A stretch of 64,000 nt of DNA from Achromobacter sp. UMC46 (GTDB lineage: Bacteria; Pseudomonadota; Gammaproteobacteria; Burkholderiales; Burkholderiaceae_B): positions 32,041 to 96,040 of the forward strand of contig NZ_LZZS01000012.1 in assembly GCF_014170335.1 (NCBI RefSeq). The letters run 5' to 3'. A program made the position numbers and the translations under genes. The notes beneath the pieces were generated by a model, which was given only the letters and a program-made list of their open reading frames with translations, made no database searches and was not told the origin of the DNA. Of the stretch, positions 16,197 to 25,035 are shown in pieces; within the stretch, counting starts at the first letter, position 1; the number at the start of each line of letters is the position of its first letter.

Positions 16197-17100
16197 GGCG
16201 GTTGTCTCCGGCCAAGGCGCGCGGGGCGCTGTCATGAATGCATTGCCGCACGATATCGCCCAACGCGGCGGCAACGGGGTCGGGCTGCGCCTGGGCCTGG
16301 TACAGCGACAGCGCGATCATCGGCAACGCCGGCAAACCTTGCTCACCCGGCGCCAGGGCGCGGACCGTAGCGGGCAGGCCCAACGGCGTGCGCACCGCCA
16401 GCCCCAACCCGGCGGTGACCGCTGCCCACAAGCCCGCCAGGCTGGGGCTGGTGAAAGCGGCCAGCCACGGCAGGTTCGCGCGGTCCAGCGCCTGGGTCGC
16501 GCCGTCCCGGAACAGGCACGGCGCTTCGAACGCGACAAGCGGCACTTCGCCGTCGTCATGGAAAACAGACGCTGCGGGCGTTGCCGGGCCGATCCAGCAC
16601 ATTGGAAGCTCCAGCAGCCGCTGGCCGTGCGGCATGCGCGCATCGTGGTCCCAGGCCAACGCCAGGTCCAGCTGCCCCAATGCGACGCGTTCCAGCAGAT
16701 CGGCATTGCGCGCGACGCGCGCTTCGATCCTGACCTTGGGATGCGCCCGGGCGAATTGGCCCAGCACCTGGGGCAGCAGCATTTCGCCGAAGTCTTCCTG
16801 CAGGCCCAGGCGGACCCGGCCCTGCAGTTCCGCGCCGCGCACGGCGCGCGAAGCCTGATCGTTCAGCGCCAGCAGCCGGCGGGCGTAGGCCAGCATCGTT
16901 TCGCCCGCCTCGGTCAGCGCCAGGCCGCGGCCTTCCTTGCGCAGCAGCGGCACGCCCGCCTGTTCCTCCAGCTTTTTCAGCTGGGCGCTGACGGCCGACG
17001 TGGACCGCCCCAGCCGATCCGCGGCGCGCCCGAAACTGCCCAGGTCGACGCCCGCGACGAAGCTGCGCAACACATCAAGGTCGAACGTGGCCGGCCGCAT
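16180..17100 (-). CDS. LysR family transcriptional regulator
   Basis: A 306-residue LysR protein with the helix-turn-helix DRLGRSTSAVSAQLKKLEEQ near residue 30 and an effector domain with the LGLQEDFGE and LGLAVRTPLGLP segments. It is divergent from an MFS gene with a 110-base spacer holding an ATAGT-N13-ACTAT repeat, the expected geometry for control of that pump and autoregulation. It is also transcribed into a second, overlapping LysR gene, so two regulators of the same family are co-expressed. Confidence 0.86.
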   Translation of the reverse strand: MRPATFDLDVLRSFVAGVDLGSFGRAADRLGRSTSAVSAQLKKLEEQAGVPLLRKEGRGLALTEAGETMLAYARRLLALNDQASRAVRGAELQGRVRLGLQEDFGEMLLPQVLGQFARAHPKVRIEARVARNADLLERVALGQLDLALAWDHDARMPHGQRLLELPMCWIGPATPAASVFHDDGEVPLVAFEAPCLFRDGATQALDRANLPWLAAFTSPSLAGLWAAVTAGLGLAVRTPLGLPATVRALAPGEQGLPALPMIALSLYQAQAQPDPVAAALGDIVRQCIHDSAPRALAGDNRRESIP

Positions 17101-17102
17101 GA

Positions 17103-17125
17103 ATAGTCCTGAATTTTTAAACTAT
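17103..17125. promoter_or_regulatory. Candidate LysR operator (ATAGT-N13-ACTAT)
   Basis: A perfect five-base inverted repeat flanks an AT-rich 13-base spacer directly beside the LysR start, in an AT-rich stretch unlike its surroundings. Interrupted dyads of this size are typical LysR activator sites. Confidence 0.45.
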
Positions 17126-17210
17126 CTAACCAATATTTCCTGATTTTCAGAAGATTAGCAGACGCGCAGACTGACCGGGTCCTTTTCTTCAATGCGATCC
17201 GGAGCCTTGC

Positions 17211-18575
17211 ATGACCCTGCCTGTTCTTTCCGCTTCCCTGGCCGACGCGCAACGGCCCGCCCATCGCTGGAAGGTGCTGGCGGTGGGTGTCGCCGCCAAC
17301 GCCGCCTTCTCCGCCGCCGCGGCCGGACTGCCCACGACCGCGGTGTTCATGCGCTCGGGCTACCGCCTGGACAACGACCAGTTGGGCCTGGCGCTGGGGC
17401 TGATGGGGCTGGGCGTGGCGCTGTTCGAATTGCCTTGGGGCTTGCTGACCGACCGCTGGGGCGACCGTCCCGTGCTGCTCACCGGGCTGGGCGCGACATC
17501 AGCGGCGCTGGCCTGGATGAGCGGCTTCGCCTCGCCGGACGCCGCCGGGGCGCCCAGCCTGGCGTTGCTGGCGTTGGGCCTGGTGCTGGTCGGCATGCTG
17601 GGCGGCAGCGTCAACGGCGCCAGCGGACGCGCGGTGATGGCCTGGTTCGACGAAGGCGAACGCGGCCTGGCGATGAGCATCCGGCAAACCGCCGTACCGT
17701 TAGGCGGCGGTCTGGGGGCCCTGCTGCTGCCGTGGCTGGCGGCGCACGCGGGCTTTGACGCGGTGTACGGCGCGCTTAGCCTGATGTGCGGTCTGGCCGC
17801 CGCGCTTGCCGTGGTCTGGCTACGGGAACCCGCGCGCGACCGGGCTGCCTCCGCCTCAACGGAAACCCCGGCCCGACCGGCCGCCTCGCCGCTGCGGGAC
17901 GGCCGCGTCTGGCGGGCCGCCGTCGCCATCGCCATCATGTGCTGCCCGCAATTCGCGGTGCTGACGTTCGCCACCGTGTTCCTGCACGACTTCAGCCAGG
18001 CCGGCATCGGCACGCTGACGGGCGTCATGGTGGCGGTGCAATTGGGCGCCATGGCGGCAAGAATCGCCGCCGGACGTTGGACGGACCGCCACGGCGACCG
18101 GCGCGCATTCCTGCGCCGCTGCGTCGGGTTGAGCAGCCTGCTGTTCGCGGCGCTGGGCGCGGTGGCCTGGGCGGTCGACGGCGCGCCGGCCCGCCCGGGC
18201 GCGGTGCTGGCCGCAGCAAGCCTGCTGGCGGCGGCGGGCATCTGCGCCTCTGCGTGGCATGGCGTGGCGTACACCGAGCTGGCGACGTTGGCCGGCGCGC
18301 CCCGCGCGGGCACGGCGCTGGGCATGGCCAACAGCTGCGTCTACCTTGGCTTGTTCCTGACGCCACTGGCGATCCCGCACGTGGTCGCGGCAAGCTCGTG
18401 GCCGTTCACCTGGGTGATCGCCGGGCTGTGCATGCTGGCGGCATTGCCGCTGTTACCCAAACCCGCGCCGGCGCCCAAGGCGGTTGGGGCCAAGACGCTT
18501 GAAGCCAAGACGGTTGCGGCCGCAGGCCGCGCTATGTCTGGAACTCGCGGCTCAGCCAGTCCAGGAACGCCTTGA
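17211..18575 (+). CDS. MFS transporter
   Basis: A 454-residue major facilitator with 12 predicted membrane helices, the DRWGDRPVLL loop motif near residue 85 and the second-half counterpart DRHGDRRAFL. The AMSIRQTAVPLGGG segment recalls the cyanate/nitroimidazole-type (CynX/NimT) and related transporters, but the substrate is unknown. The C-terminal 30 residues are Ala/Lys-rich and run 44 bases into the convergent LysR gene. It is divergent from, and probably controlled by, the LysR gene at 16180-17100. Confidence 0.84.
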   Translation: MTLPVLSASLADAQRPAHRWKVLAVGVAANAAFSAAAAGLPTTAVFMRSGYRLDNDQLGLALGLMGLGVALFELPWGLLTDRWGDRPVLLTGLGATSAALAWMSGFASPDAAGAPSLALLALGLVLVGMLGGSVNGASGRAVMAWFDEGERGLAMSIRQTAVPLGGGLGALLLPWLAAHAGFDAVYGALSLMCGLAAALAVVWLREPARDRAASASTETPARPAASPLRDGRVWRAAVAIAIMCCPQFAVLTFATVFLHDFSQAGIGTLTGVMVAVQLGAMAARIAAGRWTDRHGDRRAFLRRCVGLSSLLFAALGAVAWAVDGAPARPGAVLAAASLLAAAGICASAWHGVAYTELATLAGAPRAGTALGMANSCVYLGLFLTPLAIPHVVAASSWPFTWVIAGLCMLAALPLLPKPAPAPKAVGAKTLEAKTVAAAGRAMSGTRGSASPGTP

Positions 18576-19416
18576 CGGGCGGATGGCGTTCGCGGCCCGG
18601 CGCGCACAACGCGGTGTAGGCTGACCCGGCCACGCGCACTTCGGGCCGGTACGCCGCCAGCGTTCCCGCCCCCACGCTGTCCGACACCATGACGGAACTG
18701 GCCAGGACCAGGCCCTGCCCGGCGATGGCCGCCTGCAGGGCATAGTGCTCTTCGGTGTAGGCATGCACCGCGGCCGGCTTGCGCCACGCCGGCAAGCGCG
18801 CCGCCTCGCACCAGGCCTGCCAGCCTTGGTCATACAGCTGGGAATCACGCCAGCGCACCGTCACCAGCGCCGGCGCGCGCCTGTCCGCCTGCGCGACCAT
18901 CGAGGGCGCGCCGTACACGCCGAACCATTCCGGCAAGCGGCATGCAGCATGCAGGGCCGGATAGGCGTGCGGGCTGTACCGGATCGCCACGTCCACGCTG
19001 GCGTCCTGCAGCAAGTCCACAGGGTCCGCGCCGGCATTCAAGCGCAACTGGTATTGCGGATAGGCATCGTAGAAGCGCCCCAGCCGGGGCACCAGCCACA
19101 GCGCCGCGAACGAATGCGTGGTGGACACGGTCAGCGCGCCCGACGCCGGCGCGGGCCGCAGGGCATCCAGGGTCTGGGCGATATCCAGCAAGGCGCCATG
19201 CACGCTGACGAACAGGCGCGCGCCGGCATCGGTCAGCCGCACGCCGCGCGGCACACGGTCGAACAGCGCACACCCCGCCTGCCGTTCCAACGCCTTGATC
19301 TGATGCGACACCGCAGTGGGCGTCACGGCAAGCTCGGCCGCTGCCGATTTGAAGCTGCGCAGCCTGGCCGCCGCCTCGAAGGCGCGTAGCGCCGTGACAG
19401 GAAGAGAAGCAAACAT
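18532..19416 (-). CDS. LysR family regulator, GcvA-like
   Basis: A 294-residue LysR protein whose N-terminus (LPVTALRAFEAAARLRSF, then ELAVTPTAVSHQIKALE) has the signature of the GcvA branch. The effector domain contains SVDVAIRYSP, where GcvA relatives have D(L/V)AIRYG. It is divergent from the NAD(P)H-dependent oxidoreductase gene over 139 bases and likely controls it. Its end overlaps the convergent MFS gene. Confidence 0.86.
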   Translation of the reverse strand: MFASLPVTALRAFEAAARLRSFKSAAAELAVTPTAVSHQIKALERQAGCALFDRVPRGVRLTDAGARLFVSVHGALLDIAQTLDALRPAPASGALTVSTTHSFAALWLVPRLGRFYDAYPQYQLRLNAGADPVDLLQDASVDVAIRYSPHAYPALHAACRLPEWFGVYGAPSMVAQADRRAPALVTVRWRDSQLYDQGWQAWCEAARLPAWRKPAAVHAYTEEHYALQAAIAGQGLVLASSVMVSDSVGAGTLAAYRPEVRVAGSAYTALCAPGRERHPPVKAFLDWLSREFQT

Positions 19417-19438
19417 GGAGCGTCGCCCTACGCATGAA

Positions 19439-19448
19439 ATGAATTCAT
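19439..19448. promoter_or_regulatory. Palindrome ATGAATTCAT in LysR/oxidoreductase spacer
   Basis: A perfect ten-base palindrome 23 bases before the LysR start, with further TTCATTCA copies at about 19498-19515 near the oxidoreductase start. A binding site for the divergent GcvA-like regulator is plausible. Confidence 0.35.
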
Positions 19449-19555
19449 CTTAATCAAGGAATCGTCATTTGTCGTCTGGCGCAGGGCTGCCTAAAGTTTC
19501 ATTCATTCTTTTCATTCACACCGGCAGTAAGCCATGCCGCACCCAAGGAACCAAC

Positions 19556-20200
19556 ATGAATTCAAATCATCACAAAAAGCGACTGCTCATCCTGGTGGGC
19601 AGCCCCCGGCGCGACGGCAACAGCGCCGCCCTGGCCGCTGCCGCGCAAGGCGGCGCCGACGCGGCGGGCACGGCCACCACCCTGTTGTTCCTTGACGACT
19701 ATATCCAGGGTTTCCTGCCCGATCTGCGGCACGGATCCGCGCCCGCCGACCGCTACGCCGAGCTGTTCCTGGAACATTTCCTGCCCGCCGACGGCCTCCT
19801 CGTCTGCACGCCGGTCTATTGGTACGGGATGTCCGCGCAGGCGAAGGCGTTCTTCGACCGGTCATTCACCCACTACGCCGGCTCGGGCCCCGAGCCGGAA
19901 CGGGTCAAGGCGGCGATGACCGGCAAGCGGCTGGGCCTGACGGTCGCCTCCGAAGAGACCTACCCGGGCGTGGCGCTGGGCATCGTGCATCAGGTGCAGG
20001 AATACGCCCGCTACACCCATTCGGACTTTGTGGGCTATGTGCACGGCGCGGGCAATCGGCGCGGCGAAGTCGCGGCGGACCCGCGCCAGCCCCTGCTGGC
20101 GGCGGAGCAACTCGGCGCCGCCTTCTTCACGCGAAAATATTCCGACTACCGGATGGAGACGCCGCGCGCTCACAACGTGTGGGATGCGCCGGCCCGTTGA
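19556..20200 (+). CDS. NAD(P)H-dependent FMN oxidoreductase, flavodoxin fold
   Basis: A 214-residue flavodoxin-fold protein. The FMN phosphate loop is GSPRRDGNSAALA (residues about 15-27) and the flavin contact is CTPVYWYGMSAQAKAFFDR. Members reduce quinones, FMN or nitro compounds with NAD(P)H. The ATG at 19556 has AAGGAACC upstream; an in-frame start further upstream adds a segment without family match. The 3' end overlaps the convergent AraC gene by 31 bases. Confidence 0.84.
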   Translation: MNSNHHKKRLLILVGSPRRDGNSAALAAAAQGGADAAGTATTLLFLDDYIQGFLPDLRHGSAPADRYAELFLEHFLPADGLLVCTPVYWYGMSAQAKAFFDRSFTHYAGSGPEPERVKAAMTGKRLGLTVASEETYPGVALGIVHQVQEYARYTHSDFVGYVHGAGNRRGEVAADPRQPLLAAEQLGAAFFTRKYSDYRMETPRAHNVWDAPAR

Positions 20201-20976
20201 AGCACGCCGGGCGTGCTGCCGTAGACCTGCTTGAAGACGCGGGTCAGGTGCGCCTGGTCCGCGAACCCCACGGCCTGGGCGGCCTGCGCCAATGGCAGGC
20301 CGTCGCGCAGCAGCACCCGCGCGCGCGCCACCCGCCAATTGCGCAGCCAGGCCTGCGGCGGCAGGCCATAACGGCGGGCGAACTGCTTGACGAGCGTGGT
20401 GCGGTGGCGGCCCTGCGCCTGCGCCAGCGCTTCCAGGTCGGGCGCGCACGACGGATCGGCGGCCATGCGCTCGCGCAGCAACGCGCAGACGTCGGGCGTA
20501 CCGGCCGGCGCCGGATCGCACGCGTTGGCGTGCGCGGCCAGCAGCCCGAACAGCGCGGCGGAAAGGCGCTCGGATCGCGCCGCGTCCGGCATCGGGTCCG
20601 GCGCCAGCGCGGCCAGCCATTGGGCGCAAAGGCCGGGCGCCGCGATGACGGGCCCCGGCAAGCGCGCCCCGCCGGCGAACAAGGTGCGCGCGTGGTCGTC
20701 GAACCACGGGGCATCGATGTAGGCCATGCGATACGCCAACGGCGCAGCCGAGGTGCCGCCGGTATGGACCTGCCCGGGCGCGATCACCACCAGGTCGCCT
20801 TCACCCGCGGCATGGGCTTCGCCATGCACGGTGAATTCGCACGAGCCGTGTTCGATCGCACCGATGGACCAGGCATCGTGGAAATGCGGCGCATAGCGAT
20901 ACGCGCGCAGATCCGCGATCAGCACGTCGCCGGGCAGGCCGGCGCTGCAGTGCCAGATGTGTCGAGAAACCGCCAT
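20170..20976 (-). CDS. AraC family transcriptional regulator with cupin sensor domain
   Basis: A 268-residue protein: N-terminal AraC cupin (HFHDAWSIGAIEHGS and PGQVHTGG metal-cupin-like strands) and two C-terminal helix-turn-helices (LAQAQGRHRTTLVKQFARRY and LAQAAQAVGFADQAHLTRVF). It follows the proline dehydrogenase gene by 21 bases on the same strand and is probably co-transcribed with it. The effector is unknown. Confidence 0.85.
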   Translation of the reverse strand: MAVSRHIWHCSAGLPGDVLIADLRAYRYAPHFHDAWSIGAIEHGSCEFTVHGEAHAAGEGDLVVIAPGQVHTGGTSAAPLAYRMAYIDAPWFDDHARTLFAGGARLPGPVIAAPGLCAQWLAALAPDPMPDAARSERLSAALFGLLAAHANACDPAPAGTPDVCALLRERMAADPSCAPDLEALAQAQGRHRTTLVKQFARRYGLPPQAWLRNWRVARARVLLRDGLPLAQAAQAVGFADQAHLTRVFKQVYGSTPGVLQRAGASHTL

Positions 20977-20997
20977 GGTGCATTCAGGCCGATGCGG

Positions 20998-21957
20998 CTA
21001 GCCGAAATAGCGCCCGTCCGACGTCAGGGAACGGGCCAGCAGCCACGCGTTGCGAGGATTCTCCCCCACCCGGCGGATGGCATAGGGCCACCAGTCGCCG
21101 CCGAACGGAAGATAGACCCTGACGTTATAGCCCATGCCGCGCAGGGCCAGTTGCCAATCCGGCCGCACGCCATAGAGCATTTCGAATTCGAAACCGTCCG
21201 GCGTCCACCCGCGCTCGCGCGCCAGCGTCATGATCGCGCCGGCCAGGCGGTCGTCGTGCGTGCCGAAGACAGGACGGAAGCCGGACTGGCGCGCCTCATG
21301 CGACAGCATGATGGACGCCGCATCCAGATATGCCTGATCGATGCGCGCGCGGCCAGCGTGGTCCAGCTCGCGCTCCGGAAACGCACCCTTCACCAGGCGC
21401 AGCGAGGTCCGCTGCCGGATCGCCCACGCCAGGTCTTCCGGCGTGCGCCGGCGCCTGGCCTGCAAGGTCAGGCCAGCGGGCAAACCCGCTTCCAGCATGT
21501 GCCGATGCAGCCCGCAGGTGCGGTCGCGGATGCCGGAATCCTCCATGTCCAGCACCACCCAGTCTTGCCCGCCGCCCGCCGCCCGCGCCACCGCCGCGCC
21601 GATGCGCCGGGCGTTTGCCTCGCCCCGCGCGTCGCTGTCCATGTAGCCGATGGCGGTCGGGTCCACGGACACGTGCGCGTCCAGGCCCGCTTGGCCCAGC
21701 GCATCGCAGGCGGCGATGGCCCGGGAGACGTTGTGTTCGATCGCGGCCGGGTCCGCCACGTACTCGCCCAGATAAAAGAGCGACGCCCGGATGCCGTGCA
21801 CGTCGCGCAGCCGCAACGCGGTCTGGACGGCCGCATCCACATCCGCGCCGCCGACGAACCGGCGCGCCAGTGACGTCCGGGCGGCCACCGCCCGCATCGC
21901 GCGGCCCATCATGGGGCTGCGCGCCAGCGCGATAGTGGTTCTTTGGAAAAGGCTCAT
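20998..21957 (-). CDS. Proline dehydrogenase (monofunctional)
   Basis: A 319-residue TIM-barrel flavoenzyme that oxidises proline to pyrroline-5-carboxylate. Key blocks are RLVKGAF (the active-site lysine motif), DPTAIGY, EFEMLYGVRP and the C-terminal YLPFGGDWWPYAIRRVGENP, whose paired arginines bind the substrate carboxylate. It lacks the P5C dehydrogenase half of PutA and resembles the Bacillus/Thermus PRODH length. SD-like GGGAG precedes the start. Confidence 0.86.
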   Translation of the reverse strand: MSLFQRTTIALARSPMMGRAMRAVAARTSLARRFVGGADVDAAVQTALRLRDVHGIRASLFYLGEYVADPAAIEHNVSRAIAACDALGQAGLDAHVSVDPTAIGYMDSDARGEANARRIGAAVARAAGGGQDWVVLDMEDSGIRDRTCGLHRHMLEAGLPAGLTLQARRRRTPEDLAWAIRQRTSLRLVKGAFPERELDHAGRARIDQAYLDAASIMLSHEARQSGFRPVFGTHDDRLAGAIMTLARERGWTPDGFEFEMLYGVRPDWQLALRGMGYNVRVYLPFGGDWWPYAIRRVGENPRNAWLLARSLTSDGRYFG

Positions 21958-22030
21958 GAGCGCTCCCGCTAAAGCGACGCACTATTGCGCAGCGGGGCGC
22001 GCCTGTATTGAACGCCCGTGAACCCGCGCG

Positions 22031-22957
22031 CTAGCGTTTGCCGGCTGCGGCTGCGGCCGCAAGCGTTCCGGCCGGTGCCCGGCGCACCAGGGGCCGCTGC
22101 ACCGTCTGGGCCAGCAGCACGCCCGCCAGCGTCACCGCGCCGCCCAGCACGTGGTAGGCGTGCAGTTGCTCGCGCAGCATGACGAACGCCGCCAGCGCCG
22201 TGAACAGCGGCAGCAGATTGATGAAAATGCTGCATCGGTTGGGGCCCAGCCGGTGCACGCCTTCGATCCACAGGTACGACAGCAGCACCGACGAAAAGAT
22301 GCCGGCATAGAGGATCAGGGGAATGGTGTTGACGTCCAGCGCCGCCTGCGCGGCCGGCACGCGCAGGTACAGCGGCAGCATGTAGAGCAGCGCGAACATC
22401 GACTGCACGAAGGTGGACTGCCAGGCGGGGACCGGCACTTTCCAGTGGCGCAGCAGCACGCCATACAACGCGTACGACAAGGCGGCCAGCAGCATCAGGC
22501 CGTCGCCCGCATGGATGCCGTGCTGGAACACGCTGAGCATGTCGCCCTGCCCCACCAGGTACAGCAGCCCCAGGAACGACATCACGCCGCCCGCGGCCAT
22601 GCCCAGCGTCAGGGGGTCGCGCAGGATGACGACGCTGAGCAGCATGCTCAGCAACGGGATCAGCGCCGTCAGGATGGCCATGTTGGTGGCGGTGGTCGTT
22701 TCGGCCGCGCGATACGACAGCGCCTGGAACACGGCCGAGGACAAGGCACCGTACAGCGCCAGCTTGGGCCAGTGCCGCAGGATGGCCTTGCGGTTGCGCC
22801 AGGCCGGGCGGGCCGTGAACAGGCTCATCAGGAACAGCGCCAGCACCAGGCGGTAGAACGTGATCGCCGTGGGCGAAATGGCGCTGGCCGCCAGCTTGGA
22901 CACGATGACATTGCCCGCCCAGAACAGGATGGCGAACAAGGGGAACAGGTAGGACAT
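22031..22957 (-). CDS. EamA/DMT family transporter
   Basis: A 308-residue inner membrane protein with ten predicted helices in two EamA repeats, as in the drug/metabolite exporter superfamily; FAILFWAGNVIVSKLA is the typical first helix. Substrate unknown. It ends 73 bases before the proline dehydrogenase start on the same strand, so transport of an amino acid or related metabolite is conceivable but unproven. Confidence 0.85.
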   Translation of the reverse strand: MSYLFPLFAILFWAGNVIVSKLAASAISPTAITFYRLVLALFLMSLFTARPAWRNRKAILRHWPKLALYGALSSAVFQALSYRAAETTTATNMAILTALIPLLSMLLSVVILRDPLTLGMAAGGVMSFLGLLYLVGQGDMLSVFQHGIHAGDGLMLLAALSYALYGVLLRHWKVPVPAWQSTFVQSMFALLYMLPLYLRVPAAQAALDVNTIPLILYAGIFSSVLLSYLWIEGVHRLGPNRCSIFINLLPLFTALAAFVMLREQLHAYHVLGGAVTLAGVLLAQTVQRPLVRRAPAGTLAAAAAAGKR

Positions 22958-23142
22958 GATAAATACGCTCGCAGGAGGGGATCGGATCCCCCGGAACCAG
23001 CGCCGCCAAGGCGGATGGCACGGGGTGACCGCTATCCTATTGAGCGCGCACGGGCCCGTCTGCCGATGAAAAGGCAGCAGCTATCGCAAAATGGACATTC
23101 CGACCGGTCCCGCCAAGCCGGCCATTCCGGTCCCCGCGGCAA

Positions 23143-24390
23143 TCACGGCCGGAACGGCGCCGGGTCCAGCGGCAACTCCAGACCGGCCATCTGCGCGGTC
23201 AGCAAGGCCGCGCTGCCGCAAGCGAGGGTGAAGCCCAACGCGCCCTGCCCGATGTTCAGCCACAGGTTGTCGGCAGCGGCGCTGCGCCCGATCAGCGGCT
23301 TGCCCGTCGGCGTGGCGGGACGCAGGCCGGCCCAAGGGATGGCCTGGCGCAAGTCCAGCCCCGGAAAAGCCTCGCGCACCTGCCGTTTCAGCAGATCCAC
23401 GCGGGACGGTTCGATATCGGCGTTGGCGCTGCCGATATCGACCATGGCCGCGATCCGCAGCACGCCGCCCACACGGGCGTAGACGATGCGCCGTTCATAG
23501 TCCGTCACGCTGATGCGCGGCGCGACGGCGTCATCCGCCGACAGCGGCACGCTCAAGCTGTAGCCCTTCAACGGGTACAAGGGCACATCCTGCCCCAGCG
23601 GCTTGAGCAAGGCGCGCGTGCCCACGCCGGTGGCCAGCACGACGGCGTCGGCGCCGATGTCCCCGTCCCGCGTGTTCACGGCCACGATGCGGCGGCCTTC
23701 GCGCTGCAAGCCGGACACGGGATTGGACATGGCGCATTCCACGTTGCCCAGCGCCTGCAGGCGGTCGAACAAGGCTTCGGTGAACTGGCGGCAGTCGCCC
23801 GCCTCTTCACTGGGGGTGTAGATGGCGCCGGCCAGCTTGTCGCCCATGGCGGTCAGCGCGGGTTCCATCGCCAGCGTCTGGGCGGCGTCCAGCACCTGCT
23901 GGTCCGCGCCGTGCCCGGCCTGGTACGTCACCAGCGCGCGCGCCTTGTCCAGCAAGGCCGCGCTGCGGTAGGCAATCAGCTTGCCGTTCTTCAAATGGCC
24001 GAAATCCAGGTCTTCCTGCGCCAGCAAGGTATGCATGACGTCGCGGCTCAGGTAGGACAGGCCCAGCAATTGGGCCGTCGATGCGCGGGCGACCGACGCG
24101 CGGCACGCCAGCGCGAACTGCAGGCACCAGCGCCATTGATGCGGATCCAGCCTGGGCCGGAAACGCAACGGGGAATCCTCGCGCAGCAGCCAGCCGGGCA
24201 CGCTGGGCAACACGCCCGGGCCGGCCAGCGGCGCCACGTAGCTATAGCTGAGCTGGCCGCCATTGGCGTAGCTGGACACCTCCGCCGGGCGCGCCTGGCT
24301 GTCCACCAGCACGACATCGTGACCCTGGCGCGCCAGGAAATAGGCGGACGTCACGCCAACGACGCCCGCACCGATTACGCAAACGCGCAT
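23143..24390 (-). CDS. dadA: D-amino acid dehydrogenase small subunit
   Basis: A 415-residue FAD-dependent membrane-associated dehydrogenase that deaminates D-amino acids (typically D-alanine) and passes electrons to the quinone pool. The dinucleotide-binding start is VCVIGAGVVGVTSAYFLARQ and the FAD-contact end is LWLNIGQGALGFTLACGSA; PLKGYSLSVPL and RPATPTGKPLIG are DadA hallmarks. No dadX or Lrp-type regulator is adjacent. It follows nsrR by 150 bases on the same strand. Confidence 0.9.
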   Translation of the reverse strand: MRVCVIGAGVVGVTSAYFLARQGHDVVLVDSQARPAEVSSYANGGQLSYSYVAPLAGPGVLPSVPGWLLREDSPLRFRPRLDPHQWRWCLQFALACRASVARASTAQLLGLSYLSRDVMHTLLAQEDLDFGHLKNGKLIAYRSAALLDKARALVTYQAGHGADQQVLDAAQTLAMEPALTAMGDKLAGAIYTPSEEAGDCRQFTEALFDRLQALGNVECAMSNPVSGLQREGRRIVAVNTRDGDIGADAVVLATGVGTRALLKPLGQDVPLYPLKGYSLSVPLSADDAVAPRISVTDYERRIVYARVGGVLRIAAMVDIGSANADIEPSRVDLLKRQVREAFPGLDLRQAIPWAGLRPATPTGKPLIGRSAAADNLWLNIGQGALGFTLACGSAALLTAQMAGLELPLDPAPFRP

Positions 24391-24540
24391 GCCTGCCCTC
24401 TGAAAGAAGTCTGTTTACCGCCCCATCGGGGGGAGCGCCCCAAAGCAAGAAATGGGGAACAGCCTCATTCTGGAGTGTTGGACGCGCAGGCGGCAAATGC
24501 CAAACCCGGCAGCATCCATAACAAAACGTCATGTCCCGCC

Positions 24541-24978
24541 TCAGGCGGCGCGATGCAGCTTGATGATCGCCGCGGCTGTGGGATCGCGCACCAGGTCGGC
24601 CAGCGTGTAGCCGTTGAGCGCGTCGTAGAAGGCGTTGAGCGTCTGCGCCAGCACGCCCGACAGGCGGCAGGAGCCGTCCAGGGCACAGGGCGGCTCGCGG
24701 CAATCGATCAAGGGCCCCTGCTGTTCCAGTTCGCGGATCAGGTCGCCCACCTGGTAGTCCGAGGCCGGCCGCGCCAGGTTCAGGCCGCCGCCCTTGCCGC
24801 GCGCCGTGCTGACCCATTCCCGCTGCGCCATGAAGTGCACCACCTTGACCAGGTGATGGCGGGACACGTCGAAGCGCCCCGCGATCTCCGGGATGGTGAC
24901 GGCGGCGGGCCGGTCGCGGCATTGCGTCAGATACATCAGCACGCGCAAGCCGAAGTCGGTGAATCGGGTCAGTTGCAT
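24541..24978 (-). CDS. nsrR: NO-sensing Rrf2 repressor NsrR
   Basis: A 145-residue Rrf2-family regulator that binds a 4Fe-4S cluster and loses DNA binding when it reacts with NO. The three cluster cysteines are at 93, 98 and 104 (DCREPPCALDGSC), matching the E. coli 91/96/102 pattern, and Asp8 (TRFTDFGLRVL) matches the fourth ligand reported for Streptomyces NsrR. The start at 24978 gives the canonical MQLTRFTDFG opening; an upstream in-frame start would add 18 unrelated residues. It lies 57 bases downstream of hmp on the same strand, a common autoregulated NO-defence arrangement. Confidence 0.93.
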   Translation of the reverse strand: MQLTRFTDFGLRVLMYLTQCRDRPAAVTIPEIAGRFDVSRHHLVKVVHFMAQREWVSTARGKGGGLNLARPASDYQVGDLIRELEQQGPLIDCREPPCALDGSCRLSGVLAQTLNAFYDALNGYTLADLVRDPTAAAIIKLHRAA

Positions 24979-25035
24979 AAGAGAGAGGACGGGTGCCTGG
25001 CGGCCCAGGCGGATCAGGCCGCCAGAATACACCCG

